In this document: piece after piece, positions 31,711 through 39,480 of the stretch
Numbering within the stretch: the stretch's first letter is position 1
How the letters are laid out: every line of letters begins with the position of its first letter
Source of the DNA: Pseudonocardia sp. DSM 110487
GTDB taxonomy: Bacteria; Actinomycetota; Actinomycetes; Mycobacteriales; Pseudonocardiaceae
DNA: 64,000 nt
NCBI RefSeq assembly: GCF_019468565.1
Contig: NZ_CP080521.1
Location: forward strand, 6,200,001 to 6,264,000
Direction: 5' to 3'
The notes under the pieces: model-generated
Told to the model about the DNA's origin: nothing
What the model saw: only the letters and a program-made list of their open reading frames with translations
Databases searched by the model: none
Translations under genes and position numbers: made by a program

Positions 31711-33247
31711 GGCGAACCTCCTGGTTGACGATGGTCAGGGTGATGAGGGCCGCGGCGGCGGCGAGTACGAAGGTCGGGTGGGGTCCGGCGAGCTCGCCTG
31801 CCTGGCCGCGGACCGCGCCCATGAAGTCGACGGCCGGCACGCCGTTGGCGACGGCGTACCAGAGCATCAGGTAGACCAGCTGGAAGAGCCGGGAGCTGCG
31901 GCTGATCGAGCCGAGCAGGAGAGCGAGCGCCGGGATGAACGCGGCACCGCCCGCCCATGCCGCGACGCCCGCGAGGTCACTCTCCAGCAGCATCCGCAGC
32001 AGTGGCCCGATCCCGGCGAGCGCGGCGATCGCCGTGCCGGCGGCCCACTCCGCGAGCAGCCGCCGCCTCGCCGCGGCGCCTGCGCCCGTGAGCAGGTGGA
32101 CGTCGTGCTCGTACCGATGGGCGCCGAGGCGCGACCACACCAGTACCGGCCACACCCAGGTGAGCAGCAGCGTCAGGTGGGATCCGCCGGTCGCCGGGAC
32201 GTCCAGAGCGACGACGGTCAGCGCCAGCAGTCCCAGCCACCACCAGCGCGGCAGTCCCTTCAGGAGCACGCGCAGCTCGCCCGCGCACAGCGCGACCAGT
32301 GGGCGGCCGAGCGCGACCGGGGTCAGCGGCCGCGCGGTCGCGGTGAACGCCGGTGCACCGACCGGGTCCGCGGCCTCCGTGGGCGTCGGCCGGGCGGTCG
32401 GCTCGCGTTTCCCTGCAGTGTCGAACCTCGTGAACCACAGCGCCGGGACCACCGCGGCCAGCGCGGTGGCGAGGAGGAGGCCGAGCTGTTGGGCGACCAG
32501 TCCCACGCCGACGTCCCACCCCGACCAGTGGAACAGGCCCAGTCCACCCTCCTCGCTGGTCAGGCCGATCGAGATCTCCGCGTCGACGCCCGGATGCTGG
32601 GCGAGCAGGTCGGCTTGCATGCTGGCGCCGATGGCGTCCAGGCCCGTCGTGCCCACCCCGGCGAGGAACAGGAGCAGGTAGCCGAAGAACCAGACCACGT
32701 TGCCCGCCCCGCCCCGCAGCGGCCGAACCGACTCGAAGACCAGCGCCGATGCCGCGGCCACCCCCAGGAACGGGAGGCACAGCAGCGGGAACGGCAGCCA
32801 CAGCGCCACCAGGTCGACCCCGTCGGACTCGCCGCGCAGCAGGAGCATCCCGAGCCCGGTCAGCGCCAACACCCCGGCCATGGCCGCCAGCACCATGAGA
32901 TTGCTGAGGTACTTCCCCAGCAGGTAGCCGGCCCGGCTCAGCGGCGTGGCCGCCAGTACCTGGCCGACCCCGGTCGCGGCGTCCCTCGCGATCGTGTTCT
33001 TGACCGCGTAGAAGCCGCACAGCGAGAGCCACAGACCGGCGACCATCGCCAGCATCACGCCGAGGTAACCGCTGTCGTACGCGCCGCGGAACTCGCCGAT
33101 CTTGACCATCGTGTAGCCGGTCGACGGGGGCGGGGCGGCCAGGTAGCCAAGGCCCGCCGCCGCGAGCAGCATCACCACGAACGCTGGCCGTCGCGCGCGG
33201 TCCCGGAAGTCCGCCATGGCGATCGCGCAGAGGACAGGGGCCCTCAC
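31697..33247 (-). CDS. ABC-2-type transporter permease
   Basis: 516 residues from GTG 33247, which overlaps the ATPase stop by four bases. It has about ten to twelve hydrophobic segments in two halves with a polar linker near residues 280-320 (FDTAGKREPTARPTPTEAAD). The N-terminal region after the first segment carries a large loop (MVKIGEFRGAYDSGYLG), as in ABC-2 exporters of lantibiotic-immunity or drug-efflux type. With the ATPase upstream it would form an exporter; the substrate is unknown. It is divergent from a two-component system that probably controls it. Confidence 0.88.
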   Translation of the reverse strand: MRAPVLCAIAMADFRDRARRPAFVVMLLAAAGLGYLAAPPPSTGYTMVKIGEFRGAYDSGYLGVMLAMVAGLWLSLCGFYAVKNTIARDAATGVGQVLAATPLSRAGYLLGKYLSNLMVLAAMAGVLALTGLGMLLLRGESDGVDLVALWLPFPLLCLPFLGVAAASALVFESVRPLRGGAGNVVWFFGYLLLFLAGVGTTGLDAIGASMQADLLAQHPGVDAEISIGLTSEEGGLGLFHWSGWDVGVGLVAQQLGLLLATALAAVVPALWFTRFDTAGKREPTARPTPTEAADPVGAPAFTATARPLTPVALGRPLVALCAGELRVLLKGLPRWWWLGLLALTVVALDVPATGGSHLTLLLTWVWPVLVWSRLGAHRYEHDVHLLTGAGAAARRRLLAEWAAGTAIAALAGIGPLLRMLLESDLAGVAAWAGGAAFIPALALLLGSISRSSRLFQLVYLMLWYAVANGVPAVDFMGAVRGQAGELAGPHPTFVLAAAAALITLTIVNQEVRHARR

Positions 33248-34155
33248 GTGACCGCCCTCCACATCGGGCTCGCCTGCGGGTGCGGGGCGGCGGCGACGTG
33301 CACGGCGTGCAGGTAGGCGTCCTCCAGGTCCGGACGCACCGGAATCGCGCCTGCCATCGGCACGGCCGGGGCGAGCACCCGTGCACGGATGCCGTCGGCG
33401 GCGCGCGCCACCCGGCTGACCAGGTGACGCGCGCGCAGCTCGGCGAGCCCGTCCGCGGGGAGGCAGGCTTCCCACACCATCCCGTCGACGGCCCGCAGCA
33501 GCGCCTCCGGTGAGCCGCGGGTCCGCAGCCGCCCGCCCACGAGGACCGCGATGTCATCCGCGACCGCCTCCACGTCCGACACGATGTGGGTGGACAGGAT
33601 CACGATCCGATCCGCCGCCAGCGCGCCGAGCAGGTTGCGGAACCGCATCCGCTCCTCGGGATCCAGCCCGACGGTCGGCTCGTCCACGATCAGCACCGCC
33701 GGGTCGTTCAGCAGCGCCTGGGCGATCCCGACCCGCTGACGCATCCCGCCGGAGTACTTCCCGAGGGGCCGCCGGCTCGCCTCGGTGAGGTTGACCAGCT
33801 CCAGCAGCTCGTCGACGCGCGCCGTCGCGGTCCGGCCGGTGAGCCCCTTGACGGCGGCCAGGTAGCTCAGGAACTCACGGGCGGTGAGGTTGGGGTAGAC
33901 GCCGAAGTCCTGCGGGAGGTAGCCGAGCCTGCGCCGCAGGCCGCCGGGCCGGGCCACGATGTCGGTCCCGTCCCAGGTGACCTGGCCTTCGGTGGGGCGC
34001 GTGATCGTGGCGAGGATGCGCATCAGAGACGACTTCCCGGCGCCGTTGGGGCCGAGCAGGCCGAGGATGCCGGGGCCGATGCGCATGCTCACGCCGGCAA
34101 CGGCCTGCTTGCCTCCCCGGTAGGTCTTGGTGACGTTGCTGAGCTCCAGCTGCAT
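33244..34155 (-). CDS. ABC transporter ATP-binding protein (exporter type)
   Basis: 303 residues with Walker A GPNGAGKSSLM, Q-loop YLPQDFGVYPNLT, signature YSGGMRQRVG, Walker B VLIVDEPTVGLD and H-loop LSTHIVSD. The C-terminal 80 residues form the extra domain common in BcrA/CcmA-type export ATPases. It is coupled to the permease gene by a GTGA overlap. It is divergent from the histidine kinase gene across 136 bases, a typical layout of a sensor-controlled detoxification or immunity exporter. Confidence 0.93.
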   Translation of the reverse strand: MQLELSNVTKTYRGGKQAVAGVSMRIGPGILGLLGPNGAGKSSLMRILATITRPTEGQVTWDGTDIVARPGGLRRRLGYLPQDFGVYPNLTAREFLSYLAAVKGLTGRTATARVDELLELVNLTEASRRPLGKYSGGMRQRVGIAQALLNDPAVLIVDEPTVGLDPEERMRFRNLLGALAADRIVILSTHIVSDVEAVADDIAVLVGGRLRTRGSPEALLRAVDGMVWEACLPADGLAELRARHLVSRVARAADGIRARVLAPAVPMAGAIPVRPDLEDAYLHAVHVAAAPHPQASPMWRAVT

Positions 34156-34291
34156 GGGACACAGGGGATCGCGCGGCGGGCCGCGTGGTCACTACGACCA
34201 GTACGCCGAGAGCGGGTATGGCCAGGCATACCCCCGGACTAGGGCCAGCCTGCTGGGGGCGGTGACATCGCTGGGCTAGCGTGCTCTCGGC

Positions 34292-35638
34292 ATGCAGGCT
34301 CGAACACCGCGGACACCGCTCGACGCGGTCATCCGGCGCCGGTTCCTCGTCACCGGCTGGCCATGGCGGTCACTGGGCTACCTCCTGACCACCCCGGCGG
34401 TGGCGGTGGCGGCCGGGATTCCGCTGATGTTGCTCGGCCTGCCGTGGATCGCCCTTCTCCTGCAGCTGGCCGAAGGAGGAACTGGGTGGCCGCTCGGCAC
34501 CGTGATGTTGGCCGTCGTCCTCGGCGCGGTGCTGATCGCGGCCGGCGGCCCGCTGGTTGCGCTCCCGCTGGCGATCCTCGAACGGTGGCGGCTGCGCCTC
34601 GTCGACGCCCGCCCGGCAGACTCCGGGCACCGCAGGCCACCCGACCACGGCCTGTGGCCGTGGCTGCGAACCCGCTACACCGAGGCGGCCACCTGGCGCG
34701 CGCTCGGCTACACCGCGCTGCTGGTCACCGTGGCACCGCTGCTCTACGCGGTCGGTTTCCTGCTGGTGGCGATGGTCGGTGTGCTGGTCTCCAGCCCGCT
34801 GCTGGTGGACGGCACCGATCCGGTGACGCTCGGCTTCGGCGAGGTCACCCGCGTCGAGGACACGCTGCCGTACGCACTCGCCGGCTTCGCGCTCCTCCCG
34901 ACGGTCCCGTACGTGTTCGCGCTGGTCGCGGGTGTGCACGCGGCCGCGGCGCGGACGCTGCTGTGCGCCGGGGACTCCGCGGAACTGCGCGCCAGGCTCG
35001 TCGAGGTGTCGCGCTCACGGGCCCGGCTGGTGGACGCGTTCGAGGCCGAACGGCGCCGCATCGAGCGGGACCTGCACGACGGCGCACAGCAGCGGCTCGT
35101 CGGGCTGACCCTCCAGCTCGGGTTGGCGCGGCTGGACCTGCCTCCCGACTCCCCGGCGGCCCGGACCGTGGCCGAGGCCCACACGCAGGCCAAACAGCTC
35201 ATGGCCGAGCTGCGGCAGCTGATCCGGGGCATCCACCCGCAGGTGCTCACCGACCGCGGGCTGGCCGCGGCCCTGCGGGAGCTCGCCGACGACGCCGCGG
35301 TCCCGGTGACCGTCAGCACCGACCTCCCCAAGCGGCTGCCGGACCACGTCCAGCACGCGGCCTACTTCGTGGTGGTCGAGGCGCTCACGAACGTCGCCAA
35401 GCACGCGCAGGCGGCCTTCGCGAGCCTGACCGCGCGGGTACGGGGCGGTGTACTGGTCGTGGAGGTCCGCGACGACGGGCGGGGCGGCGCCGACCCGGCG
35501 CGTGGCAGCGGGCTGACCGGGATGGCCGATCGGGTCGCCGTGGCCGACGGCAGAATGCTGCTGTCCAGCCCGCCCGGCGGGCCGACCGTCCTCTGTGTGG
35601 AGCTCCCGTGCCAGCAGCGCGAACCGCCGTCCGCGTAG
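34292..35638 (+). CDS. Sensor histidine kinase (HisKA_3 type)
   Basis: 448 residues. The N-terminal half has about five hydrophobic segments in a sensor-like membrane region (for example WRALGYTALLVTVAPLLYAVGFLLV). The dimerisation/phosphoacceptor region carries the His in RDLHDGAQQRLVGLTLQL, and the HATPase domain ends with VVEVRDDGRGG and GSGLTGMADRV. It belongs to the NarL/LiaS-like two-component kinases, which often sense envelope stress. It overlaps the response regulator start by 31 bases and faces the ABC exporter operon, which it likely controls. Confidence 0.93.
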   Translation: MQARTPRTPLDAVIRRRFLVTGWPWRSLGYLLTTPAVAVAAGIPLMLLGLPWIALLLQLAEGGTGWPLGTVMLAVVLGAVLIAAGGPLVALPLAILERWRLRLVDARPADSGHRRPPDHGLWPWLRTRYTEAATWRALGYTALLVTVAPLLYAVGFLLVAMVGVLVSSPLLVDGTDPVTLGFGEVTRVEDTLPYALAGFALLPTVPYVFALVAGVHAAAARTLLCAGDSAELRARLVEVSRSRARLVDAFEAERRRIERDLHDGAQQRLVGLTLQLGLARLDLPPDSPAARTVAEAHTQAKQLMAELRQLIRGIHPQVLTDRGLAAALRELADDAAVPVTVSTDLPKRLPDHVQHAAYFVVVEALTNVAKHAQAAFASLTARVRGGVLVVEVRDDGRGGADPARGSGLTGMADRVAVADGRMLLSSPPGGPTVLCVELPCQQREPPSA

Positions 35639-36276
35639 TCCTCGCGGAGGACGGCGTACTGCTGCGGGAGGGGCTCGCCGGGCTGCTCGGCCGGTTCGGG
35701 TTCGACGTCGTCGCCGCGGTGGGCGACGCGGAGGCGCTCACGGCGGCCGTCGCCGACCATCCGCCGGACCTGGTGATCACCGACATCCGCATGCCGCCCA
35801 CCCACACCGACGAGGGACTGCGCGCCGCGGTGGCGCTGCGCCGGGTCCACCCCGCGCTGGCCGTTGTCGCGCTCAGCCAGTACGTGGAGCAGAGCCTCGC
35901 CGCGGACCTGCTGGAATCCGGCGACGGACGCCGGGTCGGCTACCTCCTGAAGGACCGGGTCGTCGACGTCGAGGAGTTCGTCGCCGCGCTGCGCCAGGTC
36001 GTGGACGGTGGGGTCGTGATCGACCCCGAGGTGGTGCGGCGGCTGCTGCGCCGCCGCCGCGACCCGCTGTCTCGGCTGTCGCCGCGCGAGCGCGAGGTAC
36101 TCACCCTCATCGCCGAAGGACACTCCAACACCGCCATCGCGCGGCAGCTCGTCATCTCCGAGCCCGCGGTCGGCAAGCACGTCGGCAACATCCTCGCCAA
36201 GCTCGACCTCCCTCCGGACGACGACACGAACCGCAGGGTGCTGGCCGTGCTCGCCTACCTCAGGACCGAGCAGTGA
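35608..36276 (+). CDS. LuxR/NarL-family response regulator
   Basis: 222 residues from GTG 35608 (GGAG a few bases upstream), overlapping the kinase gene by 31 bases in another frame. The receiver domain shows VVLAEDGVLLREGL, the phosphoacceptor Asp in LVITDIRMP, and YLLKDRV with the conserved Lys. The C-terminal LuxR helix-turn-helix is LSPREREVLTLIAEGHSNTAIARQLVISEPAVGKHV. It is the partner of the upstream kinase and probably activates the divergent ABC exporter operon. Its stop directly abuts the stop of the next, convergent gene. Confidence 0.95.
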   Translation: MPAARTAVRVVLAEDGVLLREGLAGLLGRFGFDVVAAVGDAEALTAAVADHPPDLVITDIRMPPTHTDEGLRAAVALRRVHPALAVVALSQYVEQSLAADLLESGDGRRVGYLLKDRVVDVEEFVAALRQVVDGGVVIDPEVVRRLLRRRRDPLSRLSPREREVLTLIAEGHSNTAIARQLVISEPAVGKHVGNILAKLDLPPDDDTNRRVLAVLAYLRTEQ

Positions 36277-37326
36277 TCACCCGCCCAACGCGGCGATGAC
36301 GGCCTCGGCCTGGCGTTGCAGGGACGCGAGGCGGGCGGCTCCGCCGTCTGCCTCGGCCCGCCCGCCCATCACACCGCCCGCGTAGCGGGTGTAGACGCCG
36401 GCTCCGATGCAGGCCGAGCGCCAGCGGGCGAACGCGACGTAGAAGTCGAGCTCGTCCTGGAGCGTCGCGAGATCGCGGCCGGAGCGCTCGGCGTAGCGAG
36501 TGATGAGGTCGACACGCTCCGGGTAGCCGTCGACGAGGCTGGGACCGGGGATGGTCGGCGGCACGTCGTCCCCAGGGCGTCCCCATGACGCGAGCAGCCA
36601 GCCGAGATCGGCGAGCGGGTCGCCGATGGCGGCAAGCTCCCAGTCGAAGACCGCGCGCACGCGCCCGTCTGGACCGACGGCGAGGTTGCCGAGCCGGAAG
36701 TCGCCGTGCGCGATGCACGCCTTCGACGGCGCGAGATCGGCGGCCCGCTCGACCAGCAGGGCATGGGCACCGTCGACGGCCGACAGGTCCGGCACGGCCG
36801 ACTCGTGCACCTGCCGGTGCCAGCGGCGCAGCTGGCGCTCCAGGTAGCGGCCGGGGCGGCGCAGGTCGGCGAGCCCGACGGCGTCCGGGTCGACGGCGTG
36901 CAGGTCGGCCAGCACGTCGACGGCGTGCAGGCCCGCGGTCCGGCGGGCCGCGGGCGCGAGTCGGTGCCCGGACGCTTCGTCGCCCAGCACGTCCCCGTCG
37001 ACGAACTCGGTGAGGTAGAACTCGGCGCCGATCACGTCCGGATCGCCGCAGAACGCAACCGGCGGCGGCACGGGCACCGCGGTGGGCGCGAGTGCGCTGA
37101 TGAACCGCCACTCGCGGCCCATGTCGTGCGCGGTGGCGAGCACCATCCCGGTGGGCGGGCGGCGCAGCGCGAACCGGCGGCCGGCGGCGTCGATGATCCG
37201 GTAGGTGAGGTTGGAGTGGCCACCGGAGATCTGCTCGACCACCACCGGCCCGTCCCCCACCGCCACCCGCGGCACCTCGCGGCGCAGCCAGTCGGACAGC
37301 GGCCCGGGCGGAACGGCGTCGGTCAT
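36277..37326 (-). CDS. Phosphotransferase family protein (APH / ACAD10-like)
   Basis: 349 residues from ATG 37326. Kinase-like motifs are QISGGHSNLTYRI with FALRRPP (N-lobe), the catalytic loop IAHGDFRLGNLAVG and the metal-binding VFDWELAAIGDPLADLGW. This subgroup, related to the kinase-like part of ACAD10/ACAD11, often phosphorylates 4-hydroxy acids or acyl-CoAs before dehydration in lipid breakdown, rather than antibiotics. The closest gene on the same strand, for a DUF3037 protein, starts upstream with only a short gap, so an operon is possible. Confidence 0.88.
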   Translation of the reverse strand: MTDAVPPGPLSDWLRREVPRVAVGDGPVVVEQISGGHSNLTYRIIDAAGRRFALRRPPTGMVLATAHDMGREWRFISALAPTAVPVPPPVAFCGDPDVIGAEFYLTEFVDGDVLGDEASGHRLAPAARRTAGLHAVDVLADLHAVDPDAVGLADLRRPGRYLERQLRRWHRQVHESAVPDLSAVDGAHALLVERAADLAPSKACIAHGDFRLGNLAVGPDGRVRAVFDWELAAIGDPLADLGWLLASWGRPGDDVPPTIPGPSLVDGYPERVDLITRYAERSGRDLATLQDELDFYVAFARWRSACIGAGVYTRYAGGVMGGRAEADGGAARLASLQRQAEAVIAALGG

Positions 37327-37336
37327 GCTGTCTTGC

Positions 37337-37741
37337 CTACCGCAGCGGGAGAACCAGCGTGGTGAGGAGGTGCTCCAACTCCGCATCCGGGTCGGCGGTC
37401 AGGCCGGTGTGCACGGGGCCGGCCTGGACGATCGTGCTGCGCGGCGCGGTCAGCCTGCGGAAGCGGCGGCCGCGGTCCTCCCGGCCGGCAGGCGCCGCGT
37501 GCCGGGCCTCGACGCGCTCGTGCTCGCAGTGCCCCTGCACGGCCTCGAGCGCGGCCGTGATCATCGCGGGATCTGCGTCCGGGTCTAGCGCGTGCAGGCG
37601 CGCCACGTCGAGGTGGACGCGGGCGCCGAGGAAGTCCAGCGGGCGGCTGTAGAGGACGACCCCGGCGTTCAACGACTCGCCGCGCTCGATCCGCGGCACG
37701 ACCCGCAGCAGCGCGTACTCGAAGGGGTGCCTCGCTGTCAT
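37337..37741 (-). CDS. DUF3037-family protein
   Basis: 134 residues starting FEYALLRVVPRIERGESLNAGVVLY, the characteristic opening of DUF3037, with a later LTAPRSTIVQAGPVHTG and LEHLLTTLV. ATG 37741 overlaps the stop of the HipA-like gene by four bases (ATGA), so the two are translationally coupled. DUF3037 proteins are commonly encoded next to HipA-like kinases in bacteria; the biochemical role is unknown. No membrane segment or signal peptide is present. Confidence 0.88.
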   Translation of the reverse strand: MTARHPFEYALLRVVPRIERGESLNAGVVLYSRPLDFLGARVHLDVARLHALDPDADPAMITAALEAVQGHCEHERVEARHAAPAGREDRGRRFRRLTAPRSTIVQAGPVHTGLTADPDAELEHLLTTLVLPLR

Positions 37742-38574
37742 GCCCGCCCCGCCCAGAACGGCGTGCCGGGACCGCGGGTCGCGGGCGGGCCGGACGCGGC
37801 GCCCCGTTCGGCGATCGCCGCGCGGACGCCGGGCAGCCAGGCATCGCGCGCGTCACGGCGGGCCACGAGCTGCGTGACGAAGGCTCCGCGCACCTCGTCG
37901 ACGTCGGCGAAACCGGGCTCGTCGGCGAGCCACTCGTCGGGCACCGCGTCCGCCGCGGCTCGCACCAGCTGCGGTGTGACCCGCTGCGCGAGCGCGGCGT
38001 CGGCGGCGTCGAGGTCGGGCGCGCAGCCCAGCAGCACGTGGTCGGCGGCGTCGTAGGCCCGTTCCACCCACGCCGCGGCCCCGGACCAGGCGTGCTGGAA
38101 CGTCAGCGTGGCGCCGTGGTCGATCAGGTACGGGTTGCCGTGCCAGAAGAGCATGTTGGTGTTGCGCCACGACCGGTCGACGTTGCCGACGAGCGCGTCG
38201 AACCAGAGCACGCGCCCCGCGAGGCCCGGGTCGACGGGGAACGCATGCGGGTCGAGGTCGAGCGCGCCGGGCAAGAAGTCGATCCCGAGGTTGAGCCCGG
38301 GGCTCGCGCGCAGCAGCTCCTGCACTTCCTGGTCCGGTTCGGCGACGCCCAGTGACGGGTCGAGCTCGACGGTGACCAGCTCCGGAACCGGCAACCCCAG
38401 CCCGCGGGCGAGCTCGCCGGTGACGATCTCCGCGACGAGCACCTTCCGCCCCTGCCCCGCCCCGGTGTACTTCACGACGTACGTGCCGAGGTCGTCTGCC
38501 TCCATCAGCCCGGGCAGCGACCCACCCTCACGCAACGGCGTGACGTACCGGGTGGCCGTGACGTGGCGGAGCAC
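37738..38574 (-). CDS. HipA-like kinase-fold protein
   Basis: 278 residues from GTG 38574. HipA-like features are GGSLPGLMEADDLGTYVVKYTGAGQG (nucleotide-binding loop and Lys), LWFDALVGNVDRSWRNTNMLFW (catalytic D..N segment) and PYLIDHGATLTFQH (metal-binding Asp). HipA kinases phosphorylate glutamyl-tRNA synthetase or other proteins. Here there is no HipB-type antitoxin; instead the coupled partner is a DUF3037 protein. It may be a regulatory kinase rather than a persistence toxin. Confidence 0.85.
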   Translation of the reverse strand: MLRHVTATRYVTPLREGGSLPGLMEADDLGTYVVKYTGAGQGRKVLVAEIVTGELARGLGLPVPELVTVELDPSLGVAEPDQEVQELLRASPGLNLGIDFLPGALDLDPHAFPVDPGLAGRVLWFDALVGNVDRSWRNTNMLFWHGNPYLIDHGATLTFQHAWSGAAAWVERAYDAADHVLLGCAPDLDAADAALAQRVTPQLVRAAADAVPDEWLADEPGFADVDEVRGAFVTQLVARRDARDAWLPGVRAAIAERGAASGPPATRGPGTPFWAGRA

Positions 38575-38651
38575 CGGATCATCCTCGCACTCGCCCGGAG
38601 AAGGACTGTGGGGCCGCTCTGCCCGAGCGACCCCACTCCCCGGGTGCCGGC

Positions 38652-39149
38652 TCAGCGACGGTGTGCGGCCACCTGCTGCGCCATCATCGGCTGCGGCGCG
38701 TGGTACCGGTCGATCTCGCGGCGGTGCTGTGCCTGCCGCCCGCGCACGAGGTGGTCGATGCTGTAGCGGCCGGGGCCGGCCGCTCCGAGTGCGATGAGGC
38801 CTGCGCCGATCACGCCGACGAGCTCCCAGCCGCCGTTGGAGATGAAGATGCCGTTGGCGCCGTGGACGAAGACGGCGGCGCCGATCATGATGATGAGCTG
38901 CAGCCCGCACATCAGCGGGGTGAGGGCGCCCAGGATCAGCAGCACGCTGCCGACGAACTCGACCACCGTGACGAACGACGCCGACACGATCGCGAGCGGG
39001 ATGCTCAGGTTCTCGAATCCCTCCGTGGTGCGGCCGATGCCGTTGATCACCATCTTCTGATAGCCGTGCGCGAACATCACGACACCGATGAGGACGCGGG
39101 TGAGCAGCAGAGCCCAGTCACGAGCTGGCGCGGGAAGCGGGCGGTTCAA
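38652..39149 (-). CDS. DoxX-family membrane protein
   Basis: 165 residues. The start is TTG at 39147-39149, supported by a GGAGGT Shine-Dalgarno sequence a few bases upstream; no ATG or GTG fits as well. Four hydrophobic segments and the opening LLLTRVLIGVVMFAHGYQKMV are typical of the DoxX family. These are quinol-linked or redox-related membrane proteins in actinobacteria, for instance part of an oxidoreductase complex with SodA and SseA in mycobacteria. Two direct repeats upstream (39170-39205) may bind a regulator. Confidence 0.88.
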   Translation of the reverse strand: MNRPLPAPARDWALLLTRVLIGVVMFAHGYQKMVINGIGRTTEGFENLSIPLAIVSASFVTVVEFVGSVLLILGALTPLMCGLQLIIMIGAAVFVHGANGIFISNGGWELVGVIGAGLIALGAAGPGRYSIDHLVRGRQAQHRREIDRYHAPQPMMAQQVAAHRR

Positions 39150-39480
39150 CAGATACCTCCATACGTTCTGTGATCGAAGTAACTCGACGAGTGATCGCAG
39201 TTAACCCAATGGAGGCGCACGGACACGACCTGTCAGCCGAGGACGGCGACGGCCGAACGGATCTACGCGACGAGCTGAACCGGCGGTAACAGAAGAACGT
39301 GCAACTGCACGTACGCGGTCAGTCACCCCGCGCAAGGGACCGCTCATCGTGATCAAGCCGTTACCGAACGTGTGTAACGCTCGTGCTTCGCACGACGGGC
39401 CTCACAACCGCCTGTGACGGGTCCCGCTAGGCTCCGCGCCTTGATGATCCCGCCGGAGGATCGAGGAGCGGGGAGGCCCC
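39150..39480. other. Divergent intergenic region, 331 bases, with several dyads
   Basis: No gene is supported. Features seen are a direct repeat GTGATCGAAGTAACT / GTGATCGCAGTTAAC (39170-39184, 39191-39205), spaced 21 bases apart, on the DoxX side. On the ABC-gene side there are a dyad ACGTGCA-AC-TGCACGT (39297-39312) and GTTAC-N9-GTAAC (39360-39378). These look like regulator sites for the two divergent genes. A 26-codon frame from ATG 39210 has no support. Confidence 0.45.

Noticed and set aside
39210..39290. 26-codon frame starting ATG 39210
   Set aside because: It has no ribosome binding site, is highly charged without a recognisable pattern, and lies in a regulatory gap.
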